From the NCBI GenBank assembly GCA_900318085.1, contig ONJF01000002.1:62001-126000 (forward strand): DNA of 64,000 nt, written 5' to 3'. This document shows positions 15,698-23,923 of this stretch, one piece after another; the first letter of the stretch is position 1, and each line of letters starts with the position of its first letter. The position numbers and the translations under genes are program-made. This stretch comes from an uncultured Bacteroidales bacterium. Lineage in GTDB: Bacteria; Bacteroidota; Bacteroidia; Bacteroidales; F082. The notes beneath the pieces were generated by a model. The model ran no database searches and was not told where the DNA came from. It was given only the letters and a program-made list of their open reading frames with translations.

Positions 15698-17290
15698 ATG
15701 AGCACATTTGATCCCTTGGACATGAACAACTACAAAGTGGAAAAGCTGCCCAAGATGCAGAAGTCCAACTTTGAGATTTGGATGGCACGCCTCGGCGGCC
15801 CCTTGGCCATCATCGCCTTCGTCGTGATTTATTGGTGCTGTCACATCGGTTTCATCGACAACTTGAACACCGAGATGCTGACCGAAAAGGCCTTGAAGCG
15901 TTGCAACGACATCGGCTTCGAGGAGTTCCTCCGCACCAACTACGCCATGCTCGCCATCTTCGTCGCGGGTCTCATCCTCTGGATGACGGAGGCCATTCCC
16001 AACTACCTGACCTCGCTGTTCATCATCCTGGGTATCGTGCTCTGTAATGTCACCACACAGAAGGAGGCCTTGGCCCAACTCGGTCACCCTGTGATGTGGC
16101 TGAATATCCTTTCCTTCGTTTTGGCGAGTATGCTGGTCAAGACGCAGTTCGCCAAGCGATTGGCCTTGGCCTTCGTCATCAAGTTCGGCAAGAGCGCCAA
16201 AGGTGTGCTTTGGAGTTTCTTGATCATTAATTTGGTGTTGTCGGCCTTTATCTCGGCCACCACGGTGAAGGCCACCATCATGTTGCCCATCTTCATGACG
16301 GTGTGTGCCATCTATGGTGCCTCCAACGGCAACCGCAACAACTTCGGCCGCAACCTCGTCATCCAAAACCTCTTCCAGGTGAACATCGGTGCCAATGCTT
16401 TCTATACAGGTAGCGGCGCCCACCTGCTGGCCATCTCGCTCATCGCGGGCTTCGTCGGCAGTTGCGACTTCGGCTATGCCGACTGGCTCGTCTCTTGCGG
16501 TCCGATGAGTGCCTTGATTCTCGTGATAGGCTTGTTGCTGGGTACATACGTTTTCTTCCCGATGAAGAAAGAGGAACAGGTGCCTCAAATCGAAGGTGGG
16601 TTGGAACGACTGAAAGAAGAGCTGAAGGCCATGGGTAAGATGAAAGCCGAAGAATATAAGGCTGTGGGCATTTTTGTCTTGGTGCTTGTCCTTTGGGTTA
16701 CTAAGGGCACTTTCCATAACATTGACGAGACTATCGTTGCTTTGTTGGGTGCCGTCCTTGCTTTGTTGCCGGGCATTGGCGTGGTGAAATGGAACGATGT
16801 CGACATCCCTTGGCACCTGATGTTGTTCTCGGCTGGTGCTTATACCTTGGGCTCTGGCCTCAATGCCACCGACCTGCCCAACACCATGGTCAATGCCGCT
16901 TTCGACAGCCTTGGCATCACTTCCAATACCCCGTTCTGGGTGCTGTATGTCATCCTCACCTTCTTGATGATGTACTCGGGTCTGGTCTTCCAAAGCAAGA
17001 CCATTCGCACCATGGTCTTCGTGCCCATCGCATTGGGTGTGGAGGCGCGTTTCGGCTTCCCCGTGATGAGCCTCAGCCTGCCCGTGGCCATGCTCATCGA
17101 GCACTGCTATGTGCTGCCCTTCAACAGCAAGCCCGCCGCATTGCTTTACAACACCAACCAATATAGCATGACCGACGCCTTCAAGTTTGGCATCACCATG
17201 ATGACCATCTCATGGGTGCTCATCCTCGTCTGGGGCGAGACAGTGCTGCATTGGCTTGACATCACGCCGGGGTTGTTCTTGGTGAAGTAG
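15698..17290 (+). CDS. SLC13/DASS-family anion:sodium symporter
   Basis: The 530-residue protein has about a dozen hydrophobic segments with the SLC13 layout: a cytoplasmic N-terminus, first membrane segment at about 35-52 (LAIIAFVVIYWCCHIGF), an LSAFISATTVKATIMLPIFM segment (about 187-206) and a final helix TMMTISWVLILVWGETVLHW. Conserved helix-hairpin features such as LVIQNLF..NIGANAFYTGSG and a C-terminal LPFNSKPAALLYN are present. Members import di- or tricarboxylates, or sulfate, with sodium. Substrate cannot be read directly; the canonical SNT motifs are not obvious. Its start is 164 bp after the CYTH gene, behind a repeat element. Confidence 0.85.
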   Translation: MSTFDPLDMNNYKVEKLPKMQKSNFEIWMARLGGPLAIIAFVVIYWCCHIGFIDNLNTEMLTEKALKRCNDIGFEEFLRTNYAMLAIFVAGLILWMTEAIPNYLTSLFIILGIVLCNVTTQKEALAQLGHPVMWLNILSFVLASMLVKTQFAKRLALAFVIKFGKSAKGVLWSFLIINLVLSAFISATTVKATIMLPIFMTVCAIYGASNGNRNNFGRNLVIQNLFQVNIGANAFYTGSGAHLLAISLIAGFVGSCDFGYADWLVSCGPMSALILVIGLLLGTYVFFPMKKEEQVPQIEGGLERLKEELKAMGKMKAEEYKAVGIFVLVLVLWVTKGTFHNIDETIVALLGAVLALLPGIGVVKWNDVDIPWHLMLFSAGAYTLGSGLNATDLPNTMVNAAFDSLGITSNTPFWVLYVILTFLMMYSGLVFQSKTIRTMVFVPIALGVEARFGFPVMSLSLPVAMLIEHCYVLPFNSKPAALLYNTNQYSMTDAFKFGITMMTISWVLILVWGETVLHWLDITPGLFLVK

Positions 17291-17332
17291 GATGTGATCT
17301 TCTTTTCGCATTGCAAATGCTGATGTTCACGG

Positions 17333-17355
17333 CTTCCGAATGGCGCATTCGGAAG
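17333..17355. terminator. Hairpin between convergent genes
   Basis: CTTCCGAATG-GCG-CATTCGGAAG is a perfect 10-bp stem with a 3-base loop, 43 bp after the transporter stop and 19 bp from the end of the convergent small lipoprotein gene. There is no U-tract, so termination is uncertain; it may be a small palindromic repeat. Confidence 0.4.
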
Positions 17356-17373
17356 GGCGGATGATGAGTGGGG

Positions 17374-17565
17374 TCACCTATCCAACTCCACTCCCGCACC
17401 AACCCACTCTATCAGTTCCATCACCATCCTCGTGCTATCCACCGTCGCCGTCCTGCTGCTTTCAGCAGGCGCAATCTTCGCCTGTGCCGCCTTCTCCCGT
17501 CGGCATCCCGCCAGCAGCATCATGGCCGCCATCAAAACCAAAGCCCAAATCCTCATCGTTTTCAT
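17374..17565 (-). CDS. Small lipoprotein
   Basis: The 63-residue product has a convincing lipoprotein signal (MRIWALVLMAAMMLLAGC within MKTMRIW..., Cys 21) and a short polar mature part (RREKAAQAKIAPAESSRTAT). No family is recognised. The lipobox is the main support; the overlapping plus-strand reading has Pro/Ser-rich low-complexity sequence and is judged a shadow. It ends the minus-strand T9SS array region. Confidence 0.5.
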   Translation of the reverse strand: MKTMRIWALVLMAAMMLLAGCRREKAAQAKIAPAESSRTATVDSTRMVMELIEWVGAGVELDR

Positions 17566-17605
17566 AGTGTCTTATTATTTGTCTTATTAGTCCTATTAGT
17601 CCCCT

Positions 17606-17680
17606 TCGTAAGTACGTTAGCACGTTAGCACGTTAGCACGAAATGCAAAGCATTCAACGAAGTTAATAACGATAGCACGA
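17606..17680. repeat. GTTAGCAC tandem repeat plus shared 27-mer
   Basis: ACGTTAGC is repeated in tandem (17614-17639), followed by a 27-mer identical to the minus strand of 5664-5690 (here 17640-17666). From 17674 a 44-bp stretch running into the 3' end of the next gene is identical to 19269-19312, downstream of its paralogue. Confidence 0.55.
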
Positions 17681-17689
17681 AAAAAAACA

Positions 17690-19111
17690 CTACCTCACCA
17701 TCACCTTCTCCAAAAAGTCATTCGTCCGCCGCACTATTTTCACCATCTGCCCAAGGGCATTATAGACCCGCACCTCATCAGCCTCAACGCCCTCAATGCG
17801 CACAACCCCGCTGGCAGGATTGGGATAAACAACCGCCTCAAAACGATTCTCTTCAACCCCAGTGGTATTCTTCTCCAAGCATTCAGACCACGAAATCGCT
17901 GATTCCACGCCGTTGATCACATGGCTGACACCCCATTTGTAAAGACCGTCGTCCAAGTCAGCCCATTGTCCGTCAAGGTAGGAATTGACCTCCAGCTTTC
18001 TTGCAATCAACTCCATGTCCTGGCCGTCGCAAAGGGCGCGATACACCTTGAAGTGTGGAAAACCGCTGTCATAATACATAAGCATCTGCATCAGCCAAGC
18101 GCCACCTCCAAGGTCGGTTTGCTGCCATCCGTCTTCGGTTTTCCACCAAGTGCCATCGTCGCTCGAACCACCATTGCCGTAGGGAGCCGGTGTCTCGTGG
18201 CCTTCGTCGGTACTCCATACCATCCAGATGCTTCCTGCCTCTAAACCAACCTCCACCCAGTCATCCAATTCAAAATACTGATAATCGCCCAGTCCTGGCG
18301 TCACATCCACGGTTATTGACGACACCGCATTCCCAGGCGCATCCTCACCACCCAAGTATATGGTACAGGTATAGGTGCCGCTCGTCAGTCCTTCAGCATC
18401 GCTGTAGAGGGCAACATCCGTAATGACCCCACTCGTCTGCTCCGTCCATTTCATGGCCCATTCACAGGCATTGCCGCCGTCACCCATGCTGCCACGGTAA
18501 CCGTCATACCCGTAATACAACCAACTTTGCGGCTGATAAAAAGAGCCATCGTAAACAAAATGGATGCAGTCGATATACCAGGTGTCGTCCAGGGCACTCT
18601 CTTCACCGTCTTTGGCATACTCCCACTTGAAGGTGTGTTCGCCTTCCGTGACATCATACCGAAATTCGTGCCAAGAGCCTTGTCCCGACTGGCTCGTCAT
18701 GCACTCGCCATCGATATAAAACTTACCCAAATCCCAGTTGTTTTCCGAGGAGATCTTGCCATAAAACCGCATCTCGCAATCACGTGGAATCGGCATCTTG
18801 ATTTGAATGGCCGAAGTCGAATTGTCTATGCCGGCATTCGACGCCCGCATGGAGAAGGAACCGTCAAAGGACTGGCTGTCGGTAATCTCCCAAGGATAAT
18901 CGGAAACGGCATTGTTCCAGTCGAAAAGGCTGAAACCACCCGTTTCAAAATGATCGACGAATTGGCTTTCCCACTGAACCCTGACCGTTTGGTTGCTGAT
19001 TACAGAGGCATCCACCTTCATCGGGTCTTCCCATCTGCCGGGAACTTGTGCAAAAAGGTTGCTCGCCATAAGGCCAAGCCCAACCATAGCAATAAGTCTA
19101 ATGTTTTTCAT
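17690..19111 (-). CDS. T9SS surface protein with internally deleted sorting domain
   Basis: Start 19111 gives a signal peptide (MKNIRLIAMVGLGLMASNLF, cleavage near AQ). The 473-residue protein has a jelly-roll region (FETGGFSLFDWNNAVSDYPW; a choice-of-anchor or carbohydrate-binding-like module), a central domain with Trp/Gly-rich strands, and a C-terminal T9SS domain. The last part is odd: YPNPASGVVRIEGVEADEVR is intact, but VKIVRRTND then jumps to FLEKVMVR. In the neighbour 19285-20763 the same place has 22 more residues (EIDVADLADGVYLVRIRD...). The difference is an in-frame 66-bp deletion. Sorting may be impaired. Function of the mature protein is unknown. Confidence 0.8.
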   Translation of the reverse strand: MKNIRLIAMVGLGLMASNLFAQVPGRWEDPMKVDASVISNQTVRVQWESQFVDHFETGGFSLFDWNNAVSDYPWEITDSQSFDGSFSMRASNAGIDNSTSAIQIKMPIPRDCEMRFYGKISSENNWDLGKFYIDGECMTSQSGQGSWHEFRYDVTEGEHTFKWEYAKDGEESALDDTWYIDCIHFVYDGSFYQPQSWLYYGYDGYRGSMGDGGNACEWAMKWTEQTSGVITDVALYSDAEGLTSGTYTCTIYLGGEDAPGNAVSSITVDVTPGLGDYQYFELDDWVEVGLEAGSIWMVWSTDEGHETPAPYGNGGSSDDGTWWKTEDGWQQTDLGGGAWLMQMLMYYDSGFPHFKVYRALCDGQDMELIARKLEVNSYLDGQWADLDDGLYKWGVSHVINGVESAISWSECLEKNTTGVEENRFEAVVYPNPASGVVRIEGVEADEVRVYNALGQMVKIVRRTNDFLEKVMVR

Positions 19112-19185
19112 CGTATTATATTTATGTTTGTTTTTCTCTTTCCCCCTCAAAATGAGTGGCCTAAGGCTAGAAAAGTTCTCTTCGT

Positions 19186-19280
19186 CAGTACGTTAGCTCG
19201 CATACCGATCCCCCTCTAAGAGGGGGTCAGGGTGAGTACGTCGTAAGTACGTTAGCACGTATAACGTAAGCACGAAAAAA
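19186..19280. repeat. Second ACGTTAGC repeat patch
   Basis: Degenerate copies of GTACGTTAGCACG occur at about 19188, 19246 and 19263, around an AGAGGGGG/CCCCCTCT hairpin (19210-19226). The patch lies between two T9SS genes and resembles 17606-17680. Confidence 0.45.
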
Positions 19281-19284
19281 AACA

Positions 19285-20763
19285 CTACCTCACCATCACC
19301 TTCTCCAAAAAGATTCTCCCTTCCTTATCTCTAATTCTCACCAAATAAACCCCATCCGCCAAATCCGCTACATCAATCTCATTCGTCCGCCGCACCGTCT
19401 TCACCACCTGCCCAAGTGCATTGTAAACCCGCACCTCATCAGCCTCAACACCATCAATCCGAACAACCCCATTGGCAGGATTGGGATATACAGTAACATT
19501 AGTTCCGCCACCATTTTCATCCACAACATCCGTCTGTTCACAATACACGATGTTGTATGCCTTGGAAGTCACACCATCGCTGTAAACCGCCAACACATGG
19601 TATTTCAGCCGTCCGTTGCCTGAATATAGGTCTGTGTATTCCGTTTCGGTAATCAAATCCCCACTAATCAAAGTCTCGCCTCGATAAACCCGATAGCCGA
19701 CCAGTGCCTCTTCCGGCCTGAGTTCCGGCTCGGTCCATCGGAGCGTAACGCTGTTTTCGTCGAAGCCCGCAACTTCACAATCCATCACCGGAGTGTGTTG
19801 GCTGTGCCAATCCGGCCTGAAATGATGGAAATAGGTGGTCACCAAGGTCTCGCCATAATCGCGGTAATAGTCAATCCAAATCTTTCCGCTGTTGGCATAG
19901 ACAATGGAATTCTCCCTCTTTATGGAATAGAAGACACCAGGCTCGCTGTCAACCATAAATTCCCAACTGTCCATAACATGCACATTACCAATGATCAATG
20001 AATCAACGGTCATCACCATCTGTTGGTGTTGCCCGTAATCGGAGCTGAAGAAAAGCTTGTACGACATGATATAATAATTGGGGTCTTCGTACGATGGATA
20101 ATAGGTGTATAGCTCGCCCTCTCGTGCGCCTGCCTTCATGTTCAAGAATTCTTGTTCTGAGTAATAAACCGTGTCGACGGTCTGGTTGAAATCCATCGAG
20201 TGGGTAAGGTAATACGATGACATTTCGTAAGAATAACTCCCTTTGAAAAACTCACCGACATTCCAACCTGCCTCATTGGAACCTCCAAAGGCAGGGATGT
20301 CCATGACTTCAAAATGGCTTCCGTAGTCATAGCTGATTTTCAGTTCCCCCGGCACGATGTGACTTAATTTGAGCAGTACACCTGGTGCATTCTTGAAGGT
20401 CCAATACTCATCTGAGCAACCTGACAGGTCGTCGATGGCTTCCCAAGTGTGGCCGTAGTCCATGCTTCTGTACAGCTTGTTCGTCTGACCAGCTCCACAG
20501 TCTTTGTTATAAAGCACTCCAAGTGTGGCATCTGTGATAAAGTCGTTGCCAATGCCCATCGCTTCCGGGTCATCAATGAGGTAGGAATAAGGCAGTTCGA
20601 CCTTCTTGCCGTGTTCGGTGTAATGGGCCACGCTCCTTATGCCAGAGCCGCCACTGTTGTCTTCCCAACCCACGAAGGAATAGAACTCGCCAGCCACTTG
20701 GGCCTGCATTGTCGCTCCAAGCATCAAAAGGGCAGCCAAAGCAATGAATCTTATGTTTTTCAT
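19285..20763 (-). CDS. T9SS surface protein with BNR-like and fibronectin III-like parts
   Basis: The 492-residue protein has a signal peptide (MKNIRFIALAALLMLGATMQ, then AQ). The body has repeated short strands such as YRSMDYGHTWEAIDD and ISYDYGSHFEVMD, which match BNR/sialidase-type propeller blades (S.D.G..W). A fibronectin III-like domain follows at about 325-405 (SVTLRWTEPELRPEEALVGY). The end is a complete type A T9SS domain (YPNPANGVVRIDG ... FLEKVMVR). Its start codon overlaps the stop of the upstream FG-GAP gene (ATGA at 20760-20763), so it is probably translated by coupling. No catalytic residues are identified; the propeller may be structural or binding. Confidence 0.82.
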   Translation of the reverse strand: MKNIRFIALAALLMLGATMQAQVAGEFYSFVGWEDNSGGSGIRSVAHYTEHGKKVELPYSYLIDDPEAMGIGNDFITDATLGVLYNKDCGAGQTNKLYRSMDYGHTWEAIDDLSGCSDEYWTFKNAPGVLLKLSHIVPGELKISYDYGSHFEVMDIPAFGGSNEAGWNVGEFFKGSYSYEMSSYYLTHSMDFNQTVDTVYYSEQEFLNMKAGAREGELYTYYPSYEDPNYYIMSYKLFFSSDYGQHQQMVMTVDSLIIGNVHVMDSWEFMVDSEPGVFYSIKRENSIVYANSGKIWIDYYRDYGETLVTTYFHHFRPDWHSQHTPVMDCEVAGFDENSVTLRWTEPELRPEEALVGYRVYRGETLISGDLITETEYTDLYSGNGRLKYHVLAVYSDGVTSKAYNIVYCEQTDVVDENGGGTNVTVYPNPANGVVRIDGVEADEVRVYNALGQVVKTVRRTNEIDVADLADGVYLVRIRDKEGRIFLEKVMVR

Positions 20764-22271
20764 CGTACCGTGATTTTATTAGTGTAAACTTTTCCATCCG
20801 CATCTGTGATGCGCAGCAAATACACCCCTTTCGCCAAATCCGCTATATCAATCTCATTCGTCCCTCGCACAGTCTTCACCATCTGCCCGAGGGCATTGTA
20901 AACCTGCACTTCAACGGCTTCCGTTCCATTGATGTAAACATACTCATTCGCAGGATTAGGTGAACAGGTTACAGCAGAATCGTTATCACTTTCTTCTATG
21001 GCATCGAACCCTGTGCCATCGTTCATAAACACTTCAAGCCATGATTCCCTCTCAAACGGTGCGTGCAAAACGAGTAAATCGTCGAAACCGTCGTTGTTCA
21101 AATCGACGACATTGAAATTACGGACAAACTCGTATTCATAGTTTTCCACAGGGAAAAACACAGGATTGCCAAACCCAAATGCTCCGTTGCCCTCAAATAT
21201 ATAATAACCTGTGGGGCCCAATTGGAAATCACTCATTTGAACAATAATATCGAGGTGTTCATCTCCATTGTAGTTCACTAGCTTTATGTTATCAAGCCCC
21301 TTATCAGTCCAAGTTATACTGCTTGGAAACCAAATCGAATCCATCTTTTGGAATTCTTCATTATCAAGGTTCTTATAGACCCAAAGGTGTGAATCACTGG
21401 TCGATCGGCCTTCCACCACATCGTCCCACCCGTCACCATCGATATCAAAAACCACCAGACCGTTAGTATTGTAGCCGTCATATACATACGGATGGACATA
21501 TCCCTCGCGAGGAATCAGGGTGTCCGTCGTATAGAGAATAAGCGGGGCGTCAACAATATCGTCCTTCCCATCGTGATCCATGTCGCATACTGCAGGCTTG
21601 TGAAGAGAACCCACTGAAAAAATCGCTTCTGTATTAAAGTTGCCCGAGCCATCGTTACAAACATAACCCAAACCAGATTCAGTGTTGGCATGATAATCGT
21701 TTGCTACCGCTATGTCGGGAAACGAATCGCCGTTAAAATCACCCGATGCCATCATCAAATAATACGGATTATCCAACTCAAACTGATAGCCATTATACCA
21801 AACCCATTCCGGCTGAATCAAAGGAGTCTCGGCAAAACGTTCGAAACCGCCGTTTCCGTCGTTGTAATCGATTCTTATGAAACAAGTGTCATAATCCGCG
21901 CCTTCGTGAAACACGTAGGCATACGAGGCAATGTCGAGGCTGCCGTCCTTATCAAAATCCTCCAAAAGGAAAGACAACAGTGCCTGGTCATAACCCATGT
22001 GCATGTCGGGTTTGAGGCTGCTAATGTTTTGGGAACATTCAAGGTGTCCTGTCCCGTCGTTGAGGTAAATAGAGAATATCACATTGTTTCCAGGCATATT
22101 GAGTCGGCCGACGACCACATCGGCAAATCCGTCGTTGTTGACATCACCGACCTTGATACTGCGCGATTCGGGAAGCAATTCGTACATCTCGCCGCGCACT
22201 TGTGCTTGCATCGTCACCCCTCCCGCCATCAGCAGGAGCGCAAGCAGGGTGTATAGTCTATTGTTTTTCAT
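20760..22271 (-). CDS. FG-GAP/VCBS repeat surface protein with T9SS domain (copy A)
   Basis: The 503-residue protein has a signal peptide (LYTLLALLLMAGGVTMQAQ) and about six FG-GAP/VCBS repeats with Ca-binding-like D.N.DG..D motifs: VGDVNNDGFADVVVG, LEDFDKDGSLDIASY, SGDFNGDSFPDIAVA, VFDIDGDGWDDVVEG, VVDLNNDGFDDLLVL. These form a beta-propeller as in integrin alpha chains. The C-terminus is a T9SS domain (CSPNPANEYVYINGTEAVEV ... YTNKITVR). It overlaps both neighbours by ATGA, making a coupled run with 22268-23785 and 19285-20763. It is a recent duplicate of 22268-23785. Confidence 0.87.
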   Translation of the reverse strand: MKNNRLYTLLALLLMAGGVTMQAQVRGEMYELLPESRSIKVGDVNNDGFADVVVGRLNMPGNNVIFSIYLNDGTGHLECSQNISSLKPDMHMGYDQALLSFLLEDFDKDGSLDIASYAYVFHEGADYDTCFIRIDYNDGNGGFERFAETPLIQPEWVWYNGYQFELDNPYYLMMASGDFNGDSFPDIAVANDYHANTESGLGYVCNDGSGNFNTEAIFSVGSLHKPAVCDMDHDGKDDIVDAPLILYTTDTLIPREGYVHPYVYDGYNTNGLVVFDIDGDGWDDVVEGRSTSDSHLWVYKNLDNEEFQKMDSIWFPSSITWTDKGLDNIKLVNYNGDEHLDIIVQMSDFQLGPTGYYIFEGNGAFGFGNPVFFPVENYEYEFVRNFNVVDLNNDGFDDLLVLHAPFERESWLEVFMNDGTGFDAIEESDNDSAVTCSPNPANEYVYINGTEAVEVQVYNALGQMVKTVRGTNEIDIADLAKGVYLLRITDADGKVYTNKITVR

Positions 22272-23785
22272 CGTTTCATGATTTTGTTCGTGTAAACTTT
22301 TCCTTCTGCATCCGCAATCCGCACCAAATAAACCCCTTCCACCAATCCCTCCAAACTCACCTCATTAGAGTTCCGCACCCTCTTCACCACCTGCCCCAAA
22401 GCATTGTAAACCTGCACTTCAACAGCTTCCGTTCCATTGATGTAAACATAGTCGTTTGCGGGATTGGGCGAACAGGTTACAGCTGAATTGCTATCATTTT
22501 CTTCTATGGCATCGAACCCCGTGCCATCGTTCATAAATACCTCAAGCCAAGAATTTCCCATTCCGAACCACGGCGCGTGCATGACAATCAAGTCATCGAA
22601 GCCGTCACCGTTCAAGTCGGCAACATCGAAATTGCGGATGAACTCATCCTCAATATGTTCTAAGGGGAAAAACACTGGCTCGCCAAACTCGAAAGTGCCA
22701 TTTCCCTCGAACACGCAATAGCCTGCGTATTCAGTCCTGAAATCAAACACTTGGGCGATGATGTCGGGATATTCGTCACCGTTGTAGTTCACCAGTTTCA
22801 TATTGTCAATGCCTTCATCACACCAAGTGATGGTGCCTGGAAATCCGATGGAATCCATTTTCTCGAATTCCTCGTTGCCAAGGTTCCTATAGACCCAAAT
22901 GTGTGAATCGCTGGTCGAACGGCCCTCCACTACATCCTCCCAACCGTCACCATCGATGTCAAAAACCACCAAACCGTTAGTAGAGTAGCCATCAGGAACC
23001 CAAGGATGGACATATCCCTCTCTGGGAATCAGGCTGTCTGTGGTGTAATAGAGGGCGTAGCCGTCAACGATGTCGTCCTTCTTGTCGTGGTTTATGTCGC
23101 AAACAACGGGTACATAAAGCGAACCCATAGTAAAAACTGCTTCCGTACTAAAGTTGCCAGAGCCATTGTTACAAACATAACCCAAACCAGATTCAGTGTT
23201 GGCATGATAATCATTTGCTACCGCTATGTCGGGGAACGAATCACCATTAAAATCGCCCGATGTCATCATCAGATAGAACGGATTGTCTAAGAAATGCTGA
23301 TAACCATTGTACCAAACCCATTCCGGCTGAATCAAAGGAGTCTCGACAAAACGTTCGAAACCACCATTTCCGTCGTTGTAATCGATTCTAATAAAACAGG
23401 TGTCGTAATCCGCGTTTCCGTTGAATACGTAGGCATACGAGGCAATGTCGAGGCTGCCGTCTTTGTCGAAATCCTCCAAGAGGAAGGCTAGCTGTAGCAT
23501 CTCATAGCCCATGTGCATGTCGGGTTTGGGGCTACTGATGTTTTGGGAACATTCAAGATGCCCCGTCCCATCGTTGAGATAGATGGAGAAAATCACCTCG
23601 CTGTACATGATGTTGAGTCGGCTAACGACCACATCGGCAAATCCGTCGTTGTTGACATCGCCAACCTTGATACTGCGCGACTCGGGAAGCAATTCGTAAA
23701 TCTCGCTGCGCACTTGCGCTTGCATCGTCGCCCCTCCCGCCATCAGCAGGAGTGCAAGCAGGGTGTAAAGTCTAAATTTCTTCAT
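22268..23785 (-). CDS. FG-GAP/VCBS repeat surface protein with T9SS domain (copy B)
   Basis: The 505-residue protein is closely similar to copy A along its whole length, including signal peptide, the D.N.DG..D repeats (VGDVNNDGFADVVVS, LEDFDKDGSLDIASY, VADLNGDGFDDLIVM) and T9SS domain (CSPNPANDYVYINGTEAVEV). It is the first surface gene after TPR-HTH regulator 2 and has the promoter with an inverted repeat at 23790-23824. Its stop overlaps the start of copy A (ATGA at 22268-22271). The propeller probably binds a host, matrix or polysaccharide ligand; that is inference from the fold. Confidence 0.87.
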   Translation of the reverse strand: MKKFRLYTLLALLLMAGGATMQAQVRSEIYELLPESRSIKVGDVNNDGFADVVVSRLNIMYSEVIFSIYLNDGTGHLECSQNISSPKPDMHMGYEMLQLAFLLEDFDKDGSLDIASYAYVFNGNADYDTCFIRIDYNDGNGGFERFVETPLIQPEWVWYNGYQHFLDNPFYLMMTSGDFNGDSFPDIAVANDYHANTESGLGYVCNNGSGNFSTEAVFTMGSLYVPVVCDINHDKKDDIVDGYALYYTTDSLIPREGYVHPWVPDGYSTNGLVVFDIDGDGWEDVVEGRSTSDSHIWVYRNLGNEEFEKMDSIGFPGTITWCDEGIDNMKLVNYNGDEYPDIIAQVFDFRTEYAGYCVFEGNGTFEFGEPVFFPLEHIEDEFIRNFDVADLNGDGFDDLIVMHAPWFGMGNSWLEVFMNDGTGFDAIEENDSNSAVTCSPNPANDYVYINGTEAVEVQVYNALGQVVKRVRNSNEVSLEGLVEGVYLVRIADAEGKVYTNKIMKR

Positions 23786-23789
23786 GACG

Positions 23790-23824
23790 TTATAGTTTTA
23801 AAATTCGTTGTTGCAAAACTATAA
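23790..23824 (-). promoter_or_regulatory. -7 box within a 10-bp inverted repeat before the FG-GAP array
   Basis: Minus-strand TAGTTTTG (23821-23814) fits the TAnnTTTG box. TTATAGTTTT (23790-23799) and AAAACTATAA (23815-23824) are perfect 10-bp inverted arms 15 bp apart, so one arm overlaps the box and the other lies at about +8 to +17. The layout matches that upstream of the BspA-like gene at 2174-2205. Confidence 0.5.
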
Positions 23825-23923
23825 CAAAAAACAACAAAAAAAATCAACCCCAAGGCCCATTATATATTTTTCTTTGGAATGCCTGTTGAAAATCAAGCAA
23901 TTATAATCGGTATATATAGATTT

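Noticed and set aside
15665..17161. Long open frame of about 498 codons on the minus strand
   Set aside because: It lies antisense to the clear SLC13 transporter, and the peptide is a low-complexity His/Gln/Asp-rich string (HEDHGAN, EDGEH) with no domain. It is a shadow of the codon pattern.
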